A DNA stretch of 64,000 nucleotides from assembly GCA_002308995.1 (NCBI GenBank), contig DBWQ01000014.1, positions 27,082 to 91,081 of the forward strand. The letters run 5' to 3'. A model generated the notes under the pieces. That model had not been told where the DNA came from, made no database searches, and saw only the letters and a list, made by a program, of their open reading frames with translations. Every line of letters begins with the position of its first letter. Positions within the stretch are counted from its first letter, which is position 1. The translations under genes and the position numbers were made by a program. This stretch comes from Clostridiales bacterium UBA1234 (GTDB lineage Bacteria; Bacillota; Clostridia; TANB77; UBA1234). Positions 18,541-27,779 of this stretch are shown here, piece after piece.

Positions 18541-19407
18541 ATGACACAAATAGAATATGCTTTATGGATGGCAAGTCTCAATCTTATACCAAGCAAAAAA
18601 TACCAAATGTATCAAGAATTTAAATCGATTGAAGCCATTTATAAGGCAAGTAGAGAGGAATTATTGACCATACAAGATTTTAATTTATTAGATATCTATG
18701 AGCTCGAGTCTTCCAAAGAAAAGTTTCAGGCACATCAAAGTTTAGCCTATTTGCAAAAAAATGAAATCAAGCTTCTCACAATTGAGGATAGTCATTATCC
18801 AACAAAATTAAAATCCATTTATGATCCGCCATTAGTCCTATTTATGAAAGGCAATGAGATGCTATTACAAAAAAGAGCAATTGCAATTGTGGGAAGTCGC
18901 CTGGCAGATGAATATGGTAAAAAGATAGCCTATGAAATGGCAAAAGACATCTCAAATAAAGATGTGTGTGTGGTAAGTGGGCTAGCGCTTGGTATTGACT
19001 CAATGGCTCATTTAGGTGCTATGAGAAGGATAGGTGGGACAATCGCTGTCATTGGCACAGGACTTGACCTTGTTTATCCAAAAGAAAACGAAAATCTCTC
19101 TCGTGAAGTCATAAGAAACGGTCTTATCATGACGGAATTTCCTCTAGGTACCAAACCAGTAGCTTCTAATTTTCCTATGCGTAATCGAATGATTAGTGCG
19201 CTTTCGGAAGGTGTGTTAGTTGTTGAAGCAAAAGAGAGAAGTGGCGCACTGATTACCGTTGATTTTGCTCTAGAACAAGGAAAAACTGTATATGTGATTC
19301 CTGGAAATATCGATAACCCACTTTGTGTAGGATGTAATAACCTCATAAAAGAAGGTGCTAAAGTAGTCACTTCAACAAATGATATATTGGAAGATTATGG
19401 ATACTAG
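18541..19407 (+). CDS. dprA: DNA-processing protein DprA
   Basis: A 288-residue Rossmann-like DprA/Smf protein with AIVGSRLADEYG, VVSGLALGIDSMAH, GTGLDLVYP and the SALITVDFALEQGK block. It loads RecA on incoming single-stranded DNA. I prefer ATG 18541, eight bases after AGAGGG; ATG 18535 is too near to it. The C-terminal winged-helix domain of longer DprAs is absent. Not adjacent to topA as in many relatives. Confidence 0.93.
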   Translation: MTQIEYALWMASLNLIPSKKYQMYQEFKSIEAIYKASREELLTIQDFNLLDIYELESSKEKFQAHQSLAYLQKNEIKLLTIEDSHYPTKLKSIYDPPLVLFMKGNEMLLQKRAIAIVGSRLADEYGKKIAYEMAKDISNKDVCVVSGLALGIDSMAHLGAMRRIGGTIAVIGTGLDLVYPKENENLSREVIRNGLIMTEFPLGTKPVASNFPMRNRMISALSEGVLVVEAKERSGALITVDFALEQGKTVYVIPGNIDNPLCVGCNNLIKEGAKVVTSTNDILEDYGY

Positions 19408-19527
19408 AAGACATTTTTTAACAGTCTTTTTGAGATTTTTGTGACAATAAATTTACTTTTTGAAAATTATACGATATAATAGAACAGATGTAAAAATGGG
19501 TATTTTGTCTTTAGGAGGGATAAAATA

Positions 19528-22137
19528 ATGCAAAAATCAACTAAGGATGTTCGTAATAATCCAAAAAAGGGTAATATGGTTACAAAGCCTGTTTCTAAAA
19601 ATGCAGTGCCTAATCCACCCAAAAATAAAAAGAAAAAAAAGAAAAAGCATCCTATTCTTCGAGGATTTATCAAAGCATTTTTCATTCTGTTAGTGATAGG
19701 AATCGTAGCTGGCGTTGGCCTTGCCTATGGTTTTGTTCAGTCCGTTGTCAATGGGGCAGGAGCACTATCCAAGGATGACTTTAAAATAGGTGAATTTACA
19801 ACAACCATTTATGATAAAGATGGTAATGTCTATTCTCAGCTTTATGGAAATGAGAATAGAACTTATGTCTCACTTGATAAAACATCACCACATTTAAAAG
19901 ATGCTTTTATTGCAATTGAAGATGAGCGTTTTGAGAGTCATTTTGGCATAGATCTTAAGCGTACAGGTGCTGCTGTACTTAAATTTGTCACAACTGGTAA
20001 CTCAGACTTTGGTGGCAGTACCATTACACAGCAATTGATTAAAAAAGTGACCAAAGACGAAGATAGAAGTTGGCAAAGAAAAGCGCGTGAAATTGTAAGA
20101 GCCATTCAAGTGGAAAAATGGCTAACCAAAGATGAAATTATCGAAATGTATATGAATCTAATCTATCTTGGAGAAGGTGCGTACGGAGTTGAAAAGGCAG
20201 CTTATACGTACTTTGCAAAAAGTGCGAGTGATTTAACAGTTGCGGAATGTGCTTTAATTGCATCTCTTGCTCAATCTCCAGAGGGTAGAAATCCATACGA
20301 GCATCCGGAGGCTGCCAAAGAAAGACAAAAACTTGTACTTGGCAAAATGAAAGAATTAGGTAAAATTACCACTGAAGAATATGAAGAAGCAATGGCACAA
20401 GAACTTGTTTATCAAAAAGGTGAGCAAGAATTAACTGCCGTTAACTCATACTTTGTGGATGCCGTCATTGATCAACTTGAAGAAGACATTCAAGAGCAAA
20501 AAGGGGTAACACCGATTATGGCACAAACCATGTTATACTCTGGTGGACTTAAAATTTATACTACCTTAGATCCTAAAATACAATCGATTCTTGAAGATGT
20601 TTATCAAAACCAAGATTATTTTAAACAATCCAACGGAAAATATGACCCAGATATCCAATCAGCAATGGTAGTCATCGATTATCGTAAGGGAAATGTCGTA
20701 GGACTAGTTGGCGGCGCAGGTGAAAAAACAGAGCTTCGTAGTTTCAATCGTGCTACCATGATGACAAGAGCACCAGGTTCTACAATTAAACCTGTTGCCA
20801 CTTATGCGCCAGGAATCGATACTGGCACATTTACAGCAGCTACTACTTTTGATGATTCGCCACTATATTACTCAATTTATGGGAGTGTTTGGACGCCTAA
20901 GAATGCATACTCTGGATATCGAGGACTTACTTCTGTCAGAAAAGGTGTTGAAATTTCAAGTAATATAGTCGCTTCCAGAGCATTCTTACAACTTGGAGCA
21001 GAGACTTCTTTTAGATACCTTGAAAACTTTGGTTATACGACGTTAGAATCATCCGATAAAGGTCCAGGTGCTTTAGCATTAGGAGGCTTAACGCGTGGTG
21101 TTACACCACTAGAACATGCTGCTGCCTATGGTACCATTGCCAATAGTGGTATCTATGTTTCTCCTAAGCTTTATACAAAAGTATTAGATATGAATTCGCA
21201 GGTATTATTAGAAAATAAAAGTACCGTTAGAACCGTCATTAAAGATTCTACTGCCTATATCGTAACTTCCATGTTACAAGATGTTATTAACGGTTCTGAA
21301 GCAACAGGCTATGATGCAAGATTTTCTGGTATGGCACTTGCTGGTAAAACTGGTACTTCTAATGATTCAAAAGACAGATGGTTTGCAGGTTTTTCTCCTT
21401 ATTATGTGGCAGCCACATGGGTTGGATACGACCAACAAAAAACAGTGAATATGTCTGGAAATCCTGCGGCTAAAATTTGGAAAGCTGTTATGTCAAAAAT
21501 TCATGAAGGGCTTGAAAACACAGGATTTGAAAGACCAAATAATATTGTTTCTGCCTCTGTTTGTGCAGATTCAGGTCTACTATGTACCGATGCCTGTCGT
21601 CAAGACCCTAGAGGGGATAGAACAAAATCTGAATTGTTTGTACGTGGAACCGTTCCTGGAACATATTGTAATGTTCACCAAATTGTGGAGGTATGTCCTG
21701 CAACATTCCAACTTCCAAATCCAGTTTGTTTGAGATCTTGTACTCCTATTAAAAGAGTTTTCATTAATCGTGAGTACAAGAAAGAACCATCACCACCACC
21801 AAGAGATTATCCTTATGAAATTCCTTCCGTTTATTGTGAATTCCATTATTGTCCTGTAGATGAAAACGGAAACTTTGTGACAACAACATATATTCCAGAG
21901 GATTTATGGAATGATGTCGTGGAATATGATGGTAGCGTAGAAGATGATGATAGCAAAAAACAAGATAAAAAGAATAAAGAAGAGGATAAAAATACCGTTA
22001 AACAAGAAACACAAACCGAAAAGAAACCTACTCCAACTCCAACACCAAGTCCAACAAAGAAAAACGATATTATGATTATTGGGGATGAGTCGGAATACAA
22101 TTCATGGGATAATCAAGAGGAAAAAAGGCGAAGATAA
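19528..22137 (+). CDS. ponA: Class A penicillin-binding protein (bifunctional)
   Basis: An 869-residue peptidoglycan synthase. A short Lys-rich cytosolic region precedes one membrane helix (about 45-70). The GT51 glycosyltransferase domain has EDERF (131-135) and GGSTITQQLIKK. The transpeptidase domain has STIK (418-421, the acyl-serine), an SSN and KTGT (607-610). After residue 670 comes an unusual region with more than ten cysteines, then a Lys/Thr/Pro tail with repeated PTP. The Cys-rich module suggests disulfides or metal binding outside the cell, which is my inference. Confidence 0.94.
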   Translation: MQKSTKDVRNNPKKGNMVTKPVSKNAVPNPPKNKKKKKKKHPILRGFIKAFFILLVIGIVAGVGLAYGFVQSVVNGAGALSKDDFKIGEFTTTIYDKDGNVYSQLYGNENRTYVSLDKTSPHLKDAFIAIEDERFESHFGIDLKRTGAAVLKFVTTGNSDFGGSTITQQLIKKVTKDEDRSWQRKAREIVRAIQVEKWLTKDEIIEMYMNLIYLGEGAYGVEKAAYTYFAKSASDLTVAECALIASLAQSPEGRNPYEHPEAAKERQKLVLGKMKELGKITTEEYEEAMAQELVYQKGEQELTAVNSYFVDAVIDQLEEDIQEQKGVTPIMAQTMLYSGGLKIYTTLDPKIQSILEDVYQNQDYFKQSNGKYDPDIQSAMVVIDYRKGNVVGLVGGAGEKTELRSFNRATMMTRAPGSTIKPVATYAPGIDTGTFTAATTFDDSPLYYSIYGSVWTPKNAYSGYRGLTSVRKGVEISSNIVASRAFLQLGAETSFRYLENFGYTTLESSDKGPGALALGGLTRGVTPLEHAAAYGTIANSGIYVSPKLYTKVLDMNSQVLLENKSTVRTVIKDSTAYIVTSMLQDVINGSEATGYDARFSGMALAGKTGTSNDSKDRWFAGFSPYYVAATWVGYDQQKTVNMSGNPAAKIWKAVMSKIHEGLENTGFERPNNIVSASVCADSGLLCTDACRQDPRGDRTKSELFVRGTVPGTYCNVHQIVEVCPATFQLPNPVCLRSCTPIKRVFINREYKKEPSPPPRDYPYEIPSVYCEFHYCPVDENGNFVTTTYIPEDLWNDVVEYDGSVEDDDSKKQDKKNKEEDKNTVKQETQTEKKPTPTPTPSPTKKNDIMIIGDESEYNSWDNQEEKRRR

Positions 22138-22156
22138 AAACTAAGGAGGAAGAATT

Positions 22157-23281
22157 ATGGTTAAAAAAATTGGAATTATTACAGCAGGAGGAGATTGCCC
22201 AGGTCTTAATGCGGTGATTAGAGGAATTGTGAAAACGGCAGAATATGCTGGTGTTGAGACTTATGGCTTCATGGAAGGCTATAAAGGTTTACTAGAAAAC
22301 AGAACCATGAAGTTAGATTTCTGGACAGTTAGTGATATTATTGCAAAAGGTGGAACGATATTAAAATCTAATAATGCCACCAACACGTTTTCTATTCCTG
22401 TCAAGAATGAAAATGGCGATATTGAGCATGTGGATAAATCATTTGAAATTGCAGAAAGACTTCACAAGGAAGGGTATGATTGTTTAATTATTATTGGTGG
22501 CGACGGATCTTTAAAATCAGCACGTGATTATACCAGAAGAGGTATCAATGTGATTGGCGTTCCGAAAACAATCGATAATGATGTTCCTAATACGGATACT
22601 ACATTTGGTTTCTATACTGCCGTTGAAGTAGCCACTGAAGCCATTGATCGTATTAAAACAACGGCTGAATCCCATGGAAGAATTTTAGTACTAGAAGTGA
22701 TGGGGAGATATGCAGGATGGATTGCCCTTGCTGCAGGAATTGCTGGTGGTGCAGATACTGTCTTAATTCCTGAAATTCCATATGATTTTAATGCTATTAT
22801 CAATAAAATCAACCAAAGAAGAGCAAAAGGTAAGAATCATAGTATTATTGTGGTGGCAGAAGGGGCTAAACCAATTGGTGGAAATGCAGCCGTAAGGTCT
22901 GTAGAAGCAACCAATAGTGGACTTGATGTTGTGAAACTTGGTGGCGCCGGAGAGTTCGTTGCCAAAGAAATAGAAAAATTAACTGGCTACGAGGCTAGAA
23001 GTACCTCTCTTGGTTATATTCAAAGAGGTGGCAATACAGGTGCTTATGATAGAATTCTTTCTACCGAATATGGTTCTTACGCAATGCAGCTTGCCATTGA
23101 TGGACAATTTAATGAAATGGTTACTCTGCTTAATGGCAAATTAACACATGTATCGTTAGATGATGTTGCAGGCAAAGACACTGAAATTGGAGCACAATCA
23201 TCTAATATCAAAACCGTTTCCATGGATTGTGACTGGGTGAAAACAGCTCGTCGTGTGGGAATTTGCTTAGGTGATCAATAA
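22157..23281 (+). CDS. pfkA: 6-phosphofructokinase
   Basis: A 374-residue PFK. GGDCPGLNAVIRG binds nucleotide; IIGGDGSLKSA has the Gly found in ATP-using enzymes rather than the Asp of PPi enzymes; PKTIDNDVPNTD carries the catalytic Asp and the Lys seen in group III enzymes and PPi-PFKs. The Gly/Lys combination suggests an ATP-dependent group III-like enzyme, but donor preference is not certain from sequence. The stop lies 14 bases before the murD start. Confidence 0.93.
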   Translation: MVKKIGIITAGGDCPGLNAVIRGIVKTAEYAGVETYGFMEGYKGLLENRTMKLDFWTVSDIIAKGGTILKSNNATNTFSIPVKNENGDIEHVDKSFEIAERLHKEGYDCLIIIGGDGSLKSARDYTRRGINVIGVPKTIDNDVPNTDTTFGFYTAVEVATEAIDRIKTTAESHGRILVLEVMGRYAGWIALAAGIAGGADTVLIPEIPYDFNAIINKINQRRAKGKNHSIIVVAEGAKPIGGNAAVRSVEATNSGLDVVKLGGAGEFVAKEIEKLTGYEARSTSLGYIQRGGNTGAYDRILSTEYGSYAMQLAIDGQFNEMVTLLNGKLTHVSLDDVAGKDTEIGAQSSNIKTVSMDCDWVKTARRVGICLGDQ

Positions 23282-23294
23282 TTGGAGGTTTTTC

Positions 23295-24707
23295 ATGTAT
23301 ACAAATCAAGCTTTACAAGAATTTAAATCATACGTCAAAGATAAAAATATTGCGATTATGGGGATGGGGGTAAGTAATACCCCTCTGATTCGCTATTTAA
23401 TGGATTTAGATGCGAATATTACCGTTTTCGACAAAAAGACAGAGGACGAATTAGATAAAGGTGTCATCGAAGAATATGCCATTCAAGGGGTTAAGTTTTC
23501 CTTAGGAGAAAACTATCTAGATAATCTAGTGGGGTATGACATGATTTTCCGCTCCCCAAGTATGAGACCTGATACCAAAGAGTTACAACAAGAAGTGGAG
23601 AGAGGAGCCATTTTAACGTCTGAAATCGAGAAACTCATTGAACTATGTCCTGGAAAAATCATTGCTGTTACCGGTAGCGATGGAAAAACTACCACTACAA
23701 CTCTCATTTATAAGATGCTAGAGCAAGCAAAACACCATTGCTATTTGGGTGGAAACATTGGCATTCCGTTGTTTGCTAAGATCGATGAAATGAGGCCAGA
23801 AGATATCATTGTATTAGAACTTAGTAGTTTTCAATTAATGACCTTAAAAAAGAGTCCTCACATTGCTGTGGTAACCAATATTTCACCAAATCATTTAGAT
23901 ATTCATAAATCCTACGAAGAGTACATTGATGCTAAGAAAAACATCTTTTTGTATCAAAATGATGATGACGTTCTTGTGACCAACTATGATAATGATATTA
24001 CCAAAACATTTTCAGAGGAGGTTAAGGGAGAGCTAAGATATTTTTCTACAACAGAGCACTTAGAAAACGGTGTCATTTTAGACAATAATGTCATTAAAAT
24101 CATGACGAATGGTGAAGAAGAAGACATTATGCCAATAGAAGATATTCTACTTCTTGGCATGCATAATGTTGAAAATGCATGTACCGCAATTGCAGCCGTG
24201 AAAGACTTTGTTTCCAAAGAAGATATTGTTTCTGTTTTAAGTACGTTTAGAGGCGTAGAACATCGCACAGAATTTGTTACTTCCATTCGTGGTGTAAAAT
24301 GGTATAATGATTCCATTGGAAGTAGTCCTACAAGAACTATTGCAGGACTTATCAGTTTTAAAGAAAAAGTGATTTTAATTGCTGGCGGTTACGATAAACA
24401 CTTAGATTACACCAATTTAGGAAAATATATTGTCGATCATGTGAAAGCATTAATCTTATTAGGGCAAACAAAAGAAAAAATCAAAACGGCAACGCTAGAA
24501 GAACTAGATAGAAGAGTTACCAGTCAACCACTTCCAATTATCGAGTGCGATACATTGCAAGAAGCAGTTACGAAAGCAAGCGAAATTGCGAAGGAAGGAG
24601 ATACCGTCTTTTTCTCACCAGCAAGTGCAAGTTTTGATATGTTTAAAAATTTTGAAGAAAGAGGCAACAAATTTAAAGAATTAGTACTAAATTTAGAAAA
24701 TTCATAA
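23295..24707 (+). CDS. murD: UDP-N-acetylmuramoylalanine--D-glutamate ligase
   Basis: A 470-residue Mur ligase. It has an N-terminal Rossmann domain, ATP-binding GSDGKTTTTTLIYKML, the HLDIHKSYEEYIDAKKNI segment with carbamylated-Lys context, and the C-terminal NDSIGSSPTRT and GGYDKHLDY. It adds D-Glu to UDP-MurNAc-Ala. ATG 23295 follows TTGGAGG by the right distance; an upstream in-frame extension overlaps pfkA and is rejected. Confidence 0.95.
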   Translation: MYTNQALQEFKSYVKDKNIAIMGMGVSNTPLIRYLMDLDANITVFDKKTEDELDKGVIEEYAIQGVKFSLGENYLDNLVGYDMIFRSPSMRPDTKELQQEVERGAILTSEIEKLIELCPGKIIAVTGSDGKTTTTTLIYKMLEQAKHHCYLGGNIGIPLFAKIDEMRPEDIIVLELSSFQLMTLKKSPHIAVVTNISPNHLDIHKSYEEYIDAKKNIFLYQNDDDVLVTNYDNDITKTFSEEVKGELRYFSTTEHLENGVILDNNVIKIMTNGEEEDIMPIEDILLLGMHNVENACTAIAAVKDFVSKEDIVSVLSTFRGVEHRTEFVTSIRGVKWYNDSIGSSPTRTIAGLISFKEKVILIAGGYDKHLDYTNLGKYIVDHVKALILLGQTKEKIKTATLEELDRRVTSQPLPIIECDTLQEAVTKASEIAKEGDTVFFSPASASFDMFKNFEERGNKFKELVLNLENS

Positions 24708-24778
24708 AAAATCTTGCAATTATTTGACAAAATAGATAAACTATAAATACGAAGTACGAAAGAAAAGGGGAATCATAT

Positions 24779-25000
24779 ATGGGATTATTTGAAAAGCTCT
24801 CTATTTCACTAGGTTTAAATAAAAAAAGTAATCTTTCTTTCTTGCCAAGTGCACAGGAGCCTGTTGTTGTTACTAAAAATAGTGTCAAATGCACAACCTA
24901 TCCATACAAAACGCTGGCATCTTTCGATCTAAATGTTGAAAAACCAAGGTATGAAGGAGCTATTCCAGAGGCAACAATTAAGTTTTATCCGTTGGATTAG
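24779..25000 (+). CDS. Small hypothetical protein
   Basis: A 73-residue soluble protein preceded by AAAAGGGG. No recognised family. It begins MGLFEKLSISLGL and ends YPLD. It occupies the place before rpmF where a DUF177 (YceD-like) gene is often found, but it does not resemble one. Codon use matches the host class. Confidence 0.6.
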   Translation: MGLFEKLSISLGLNKKSNLSFLPSAQEPVVVTKNSVKCTTYPYKTLASFDLNVEKPRYEGAIPEATIKFYPLD

Positions 25001-25003
25001 GGC

Positions 25004-25032
25004 TTGACAAATCCAATAAATGATAGTATACT
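25004..25032 (+). promoter_or_regulatory. Promoter upstream of rpmF
   Basis: TTGACA (25004-25009), 17-base spacer, TATACT (25027-25032). Confidence 0.75.
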
Positions 25033-25042
25033 ATAGCAAGTT

Positions 25043-25078
25043 GACGCCGAAAGCTAATAATCTTAGAAACGGCGTGTA
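25043..25078 (+). promoter_or_regulatory. Leader hairpin of rpmF mRNA
   Basis: GACGCCG and CGGCGTG flank about 20 bases in the 5' leader of the L32 mRNA. It may be a structured autoregulatory leader or only a stability element. Confidence 0.4.
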
Positions 25079-25134
25079 AGTTGTTTTTAAGATGATACAT
25101 AGACAAATTGCATAAAAAAGGGGAGGGAATTTCA

Positions 25135-25329
25135 ATGGCACAACCAAAAAGAAGATGGTCAAAAGCGAGAACAGCACTTAGAAGATCTACTTGGAAGCTA
25201 GATAAACCAAACTTTGGCGAATGTTCACACTGCCATGAGCCAGTATTACCACATACAGTATGTAAAAATTGCGGATATTACGATGGTAAAGAGGTTATTG
25301 CTGTCGCAAGCAAAGAAGAGACTAAATAA
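25135..25329 (+). CDS. rpmF: 50S ribosomal protein L32
   Basis: A 64-residue L32. MAQPKRRWSKARTALRRS is the standard N-terminus, and CSHC with CKNC gives the four-Cys zinc ribbon form. ATG 25135 follows GGGGAGGG. The reading frame extends upstream to 25108 without homology. Confidence 0.97.
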   Translation: MAQPKRRWSKARTALRRSTWKLDKPNFGECSHCHEPVLPHTVCKNCGYYDGKEVIAVASKEETK

Positions 25330-25334
25330 AGCAT

Positions 25335-25366
25335 AAAAAAGCAACTAAAAAAGGTTGCTTTTTTTG
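25335..25366 (+). terminator. Terminator after rpmF
   Basis: AAAAAAGCAAC / GGTTGCTTTTTTT hairpin. Confidence 0.9.
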
Positions 25367-25430
25367 TTTTTTATCTTAAATTGGTAAACATACAAGATAG
25401 GTGACGTTATGAAACAAAGGAGGTGAATCC

Positions 25431-26741
25431 ATGAAAAAAATACCAATTAAAGACATACAAAAGAATTCGATTGCCGAAGAAATGGAGATAGAATCAGGTG
25501 ACTATCTATTATCCATTAACGAGCAAGAAATCAAGGATATCTTAGATTATAAGTTTCAAATATTTGATGATTTTATCACCGTTCAAATTGAAAAAAAAGA
25601 CGGAGAAATATGGGATTTAGAGATAGAAAAAGAAGATAACGAAGATTTAGGACTGATTTTTGAAGAAGAACTAATTGATAAACCGAGAAACTGCGCGAAT
25701 AAATGTATTTTTTGTTTCATGGATCAATTACCCCCTCATGTGAGAGAAACCCTAGTATTCAAAGACGATGATTTTAGGCTCTCCTTTATTTCTGGTAACT
25801 ATGTGACTCTTACTAACTCTGGTTATCGTGATTTGGAAAGAATTGTAAAATACCACCTAAGTCCTATCAATATTTCCGTTCATGCAACCGATGGAGAAGT
25901 AAGAAAAATGATGCTACAAAACAAAAATGCCGATAAAATCTTAGAATATATTGATTATTTAACGACAAACGGCATCGTAGTTAACGCTCAAATTGTACTC
26001 TGTCCAGGGATTAATGATGGAAAAATCCTCGATAAAACCATCGAAGATCTTTCAAAATTTTACCCCATGATTTCTTGTATTGCCATTGTACCAGTCGGCC
26101 TAACTAAATATCGAGAAAATCTTTACCCCCTTACCACATATGATAAGGAAGGAGCCAAAAAAGTCGTAAAGCAAGTGGAGGATTGGCAAAAAGTTTTAAA
26201 AGAGCAAACTGGTTCCAATACCGTATTTGTAGCAGACGAGTTTTATATGAAAGCAGGAATTCCCATTCCACCTTATGAAACTTATGAAGATTTTGGTCAA
26301 TTAGAGGATGGAATTGGATTAATGGCATTTTTTACCAAAGAATTTGATGAGTATTTAAAAACAATTGAAAGTAGAGAAATTCATCGTACGATTACTATAG
26401 CTACCGGTAAAATCACCTATGATTATATGCGTGAAAAGGCTGATATTTTACAAAAAAAATTTCCTGGCCTTACCATACATGTCTATGCTATCGAAAACAC
26501 CTTTTTTGGTCCAGAAATCATCGTTACAGGCTTAATTACGGGAGGAGATTTAATCAAAGGATTACAGGACAAAGAATTGGGAGAGTTTCTTTTATTAGAT
26601 GAAAAAATCATCAAACAAGATGAACAGCTATTTTTAGATGATATGTCAGTGGAAGAAGTAAAAAATCAGTTACATATTCCCATTGTATTTTCGAATTGTC
26701 ATGGAGATGATTTTATCAAAAAATGCATCGAAAACGCTTGA
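25431..26741 (+). CDS. DUF512 / radical SAM-like protein with PDZ-type N-terminus
   Basis: A 436-residue protein. The N-terminus resembles a PDZ domain (IESGDYLLSINEQEI). CANKCIFCFMDQLP (about 88-101) is a CxxxCxxC iron-sulfur motif. The DUF512 domain occupies the C-terminal half (ATGKITYDYM and ENTFFGPEIIVTGLITGGD). In many Clostridia this gene is directly upstream of der; here der lies 15 kb away. Function is not established. Confidence 0.88.
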   Translation: MKKIPIKDIQKNSIAEEMEIESGDYLLSINEQEIKDILDYKFQIFDDFITVQIEKKDGEIWDLEIEKEDNEDLGLIFEEELIDKPRNCANKCIFCFMDQLPPHVRETLVFKDDDFRLSFISGNYVTLTNSGYRDLERIVKYHLSPINISVHATDGEVRKMMLQNKNADKILEYIDYLTTNGIVVNAQIVLCPGINDGKILDKTIEDLSKFYPMISCIAIVPVGLTKYRENLYPLTTYDKEGAKKVVKQVEDWQKVLKEQTGSNTVFVADEFYMKAGIPIPPYETYEDFGQLEDGIGLMAFFTKEFDEYLKTIESREIHRTITIATGKITYDYMREKADILQKKFPGLTIHVYAIENTFFGPEIIVTGLITGGDLIKGLQDKELGEFLLLDEKIIKQDEQLFLDDMSVEEVKNQLHIPIVFSNCHGDDFIKKCIENA

Positions 26742-26766
26742 CGTTTGCATAATTAGTTGGTATAAT
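26738..26766 (+). promoter_or_regulatory. Promoter overlapping the stop codon of the DUF512 gene
   Basis: TTGACG (26738-26743) includes the TGA stop of the preceding gene; a 17-base spacer leads to TATAAT (26761-26766). Confidence 0.82.
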
Positions 26767-26807
26767 ACTCCTCACCAATCAAAATCTAATCAAATGTGAG
26801 GGAAACA

Positions 26808-27086
26808 ATGAACAACCAGACCATTGCTTGGGCCGATTCGATGACTGCAATGACAGATCTTTCACAGGATACTATACGAAGCATCGAAAGAGAGGCCATG
26901 GAGCTTGGAAAAAGCTTTGAAAACGCTTCAGAATCGCTCAAAAGACGAGAAGAGTATATGCGCTACATCAGTGACACCTCAGATGAGGTAAAACTCAAGT
27001 ATGAGGCGTTCAAAGCCAAAGAAGAAAAGTTCTTAAGAATTTATGAGGACTTTAAGAGCTTAATTCAAGAGCTCGGCAAATGTTAA
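26808..27086 (+). CDS. Small helical hypothetical protein (solitary unit)
   Basis: A 92-residue, strongly helical and charged protein (about 60 percent of residues suit a coiled coil), no membrane helix. ATG 26808 is preceded by GAGGG. It has its own promoter and terminator. No family recognised. It is the first of three consecutive single-gene units between the DUF512 gene and pheST. Confidence 0.7.
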   Translation: MNNQTIAWADSMTAMTDLSQDTIRSIEREAMELGKSFENASESLKRREEYMRYISDTSDEVKLKYEAFKAKEEKFLRIYEDFKSLIQELGKC

Positions 27087-27091
27087 CCCCT

Positions 27092-27127
27092 AAAAAGTGT
27101 CTAAACTCCAAATTTAGGCACTTTTTT
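27092..27127 (+). terminator. Terminator of solitary unit 1
   Basis: AAAAAGTGTCTAAA / TTTAGGCACTTTTTT hairpin. Confidence 0.88.
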
Positions 27128-27159
27128 GCTATTATTTTACATAATTTTACGAAATTGGG

Positions 27160-27188
27160 TTGACATGTTGACATAAATAGTGTATAAT
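27160..27188 (+). promoter_or_regulatory. Promoter of solitary unit 2
   Basis: Perfect TTGACA (27160-27165), 17-base spacer, perfect TATAAT (27183-27188). A second TTGACA lies inside the spacer at 27168. Confidence 0.88.
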
Positions 27189-27225
27189 TACACATGAAAA
27201 ATGCAAAGAAAGGGGGACTTTTTTT

Positions 27226-27615
27226 ATGGAAAAGTTCCGGAATTCTCTTCGAGAATGGGGGGTCGGCAAAGTTCTGCTTTTCCTCTCCGGCATCCTGTTC
27301 GTGGCCAGCTATGTCATGAAGACGTGGTTTACGAACACCGGGTTCGTCAAGGTGCTTTCAACAAGCGCCAAGGTTGACCTGGTGATGGGTGTTATAATCC
27401 TGGTATACCTTTTCTTCGGGCAGGCAATCCATGACGCCCGGAAGAAGCGTGAACGGGAAAAAGCTCAAGCCGAGGCCGCCGCCAAGGCTAAGGAAAAGCA
27501 AGAGGTGGCAAACGCCGCCGCTCTAGCAGAGATTCAGAAAACTCTTGCTATGCAAGCGGAAGCTCTTGCTGCGCAAGCGGAAGAGATTAAGAATCTTAAA
27601 AAGGGAAGCAAGTAA
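27226..27615 (+). CDS. Hypothetical membrane protein with coiled-coil tail (accessory class)
   Basis: A 129-residue protein with two predicted membrane helices (about 14-30 and 47-65) and a long Ala/Glu/Lys coiled coil to the C-terminus. It is clearly more GC-rich than its neighbours and uses CGG as an ordinary codon three times (27238, 27439, 27454), each of which must be read in frame. No family recognised. It has its own consensus promoter and terminator. Confidence 0.75.
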   Translation: MEKFRNSLREWGVGKVLLFLSGILFVASYVMKTWFTNTGFVKVLSTSAKVDLVMGVIILVYLFFGQAIHDARKKREREKAQAEAAAKAKEKQEVANAAALAEIQKTLAMQAEALAAQAEEIKNLKKGSK

Positions 27616-27622
27616 ACCAATC

Positions 27623-27659
27623 CAAACGGTTCGAAAGAGGTGATCTTTCGGGCCGTTTT
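27623..27659 (+). terminator. Terminator of solitary unit 2
   Basis: AAACGGTTCGAAAG / CTTTCGGGCCGTTTT hairpin followed by a short T-rich tail. Confidence 0.75.
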
Positions 27660-27716
27660 GGCGTTTAAGAGACTTATTTTCATTTTAATGAAAATCTAGT
27701 AAATTTAACATTGTTA

Positions 27717-27745
27717 TTGACATAATGAGTTAAACATTATATAAT
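27717..27745 (+). promoter_or_regulatory. Promoter of solitary unit 3
   Basis: TTGACA (27717-27722), 17-base spacer, TATAAT (27740-27745), both consensus. Confidence 0.88.
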
Positions 27746-27779
27746 GTGCTGGAAATTATTACTTTTGGAGGATTCGATA

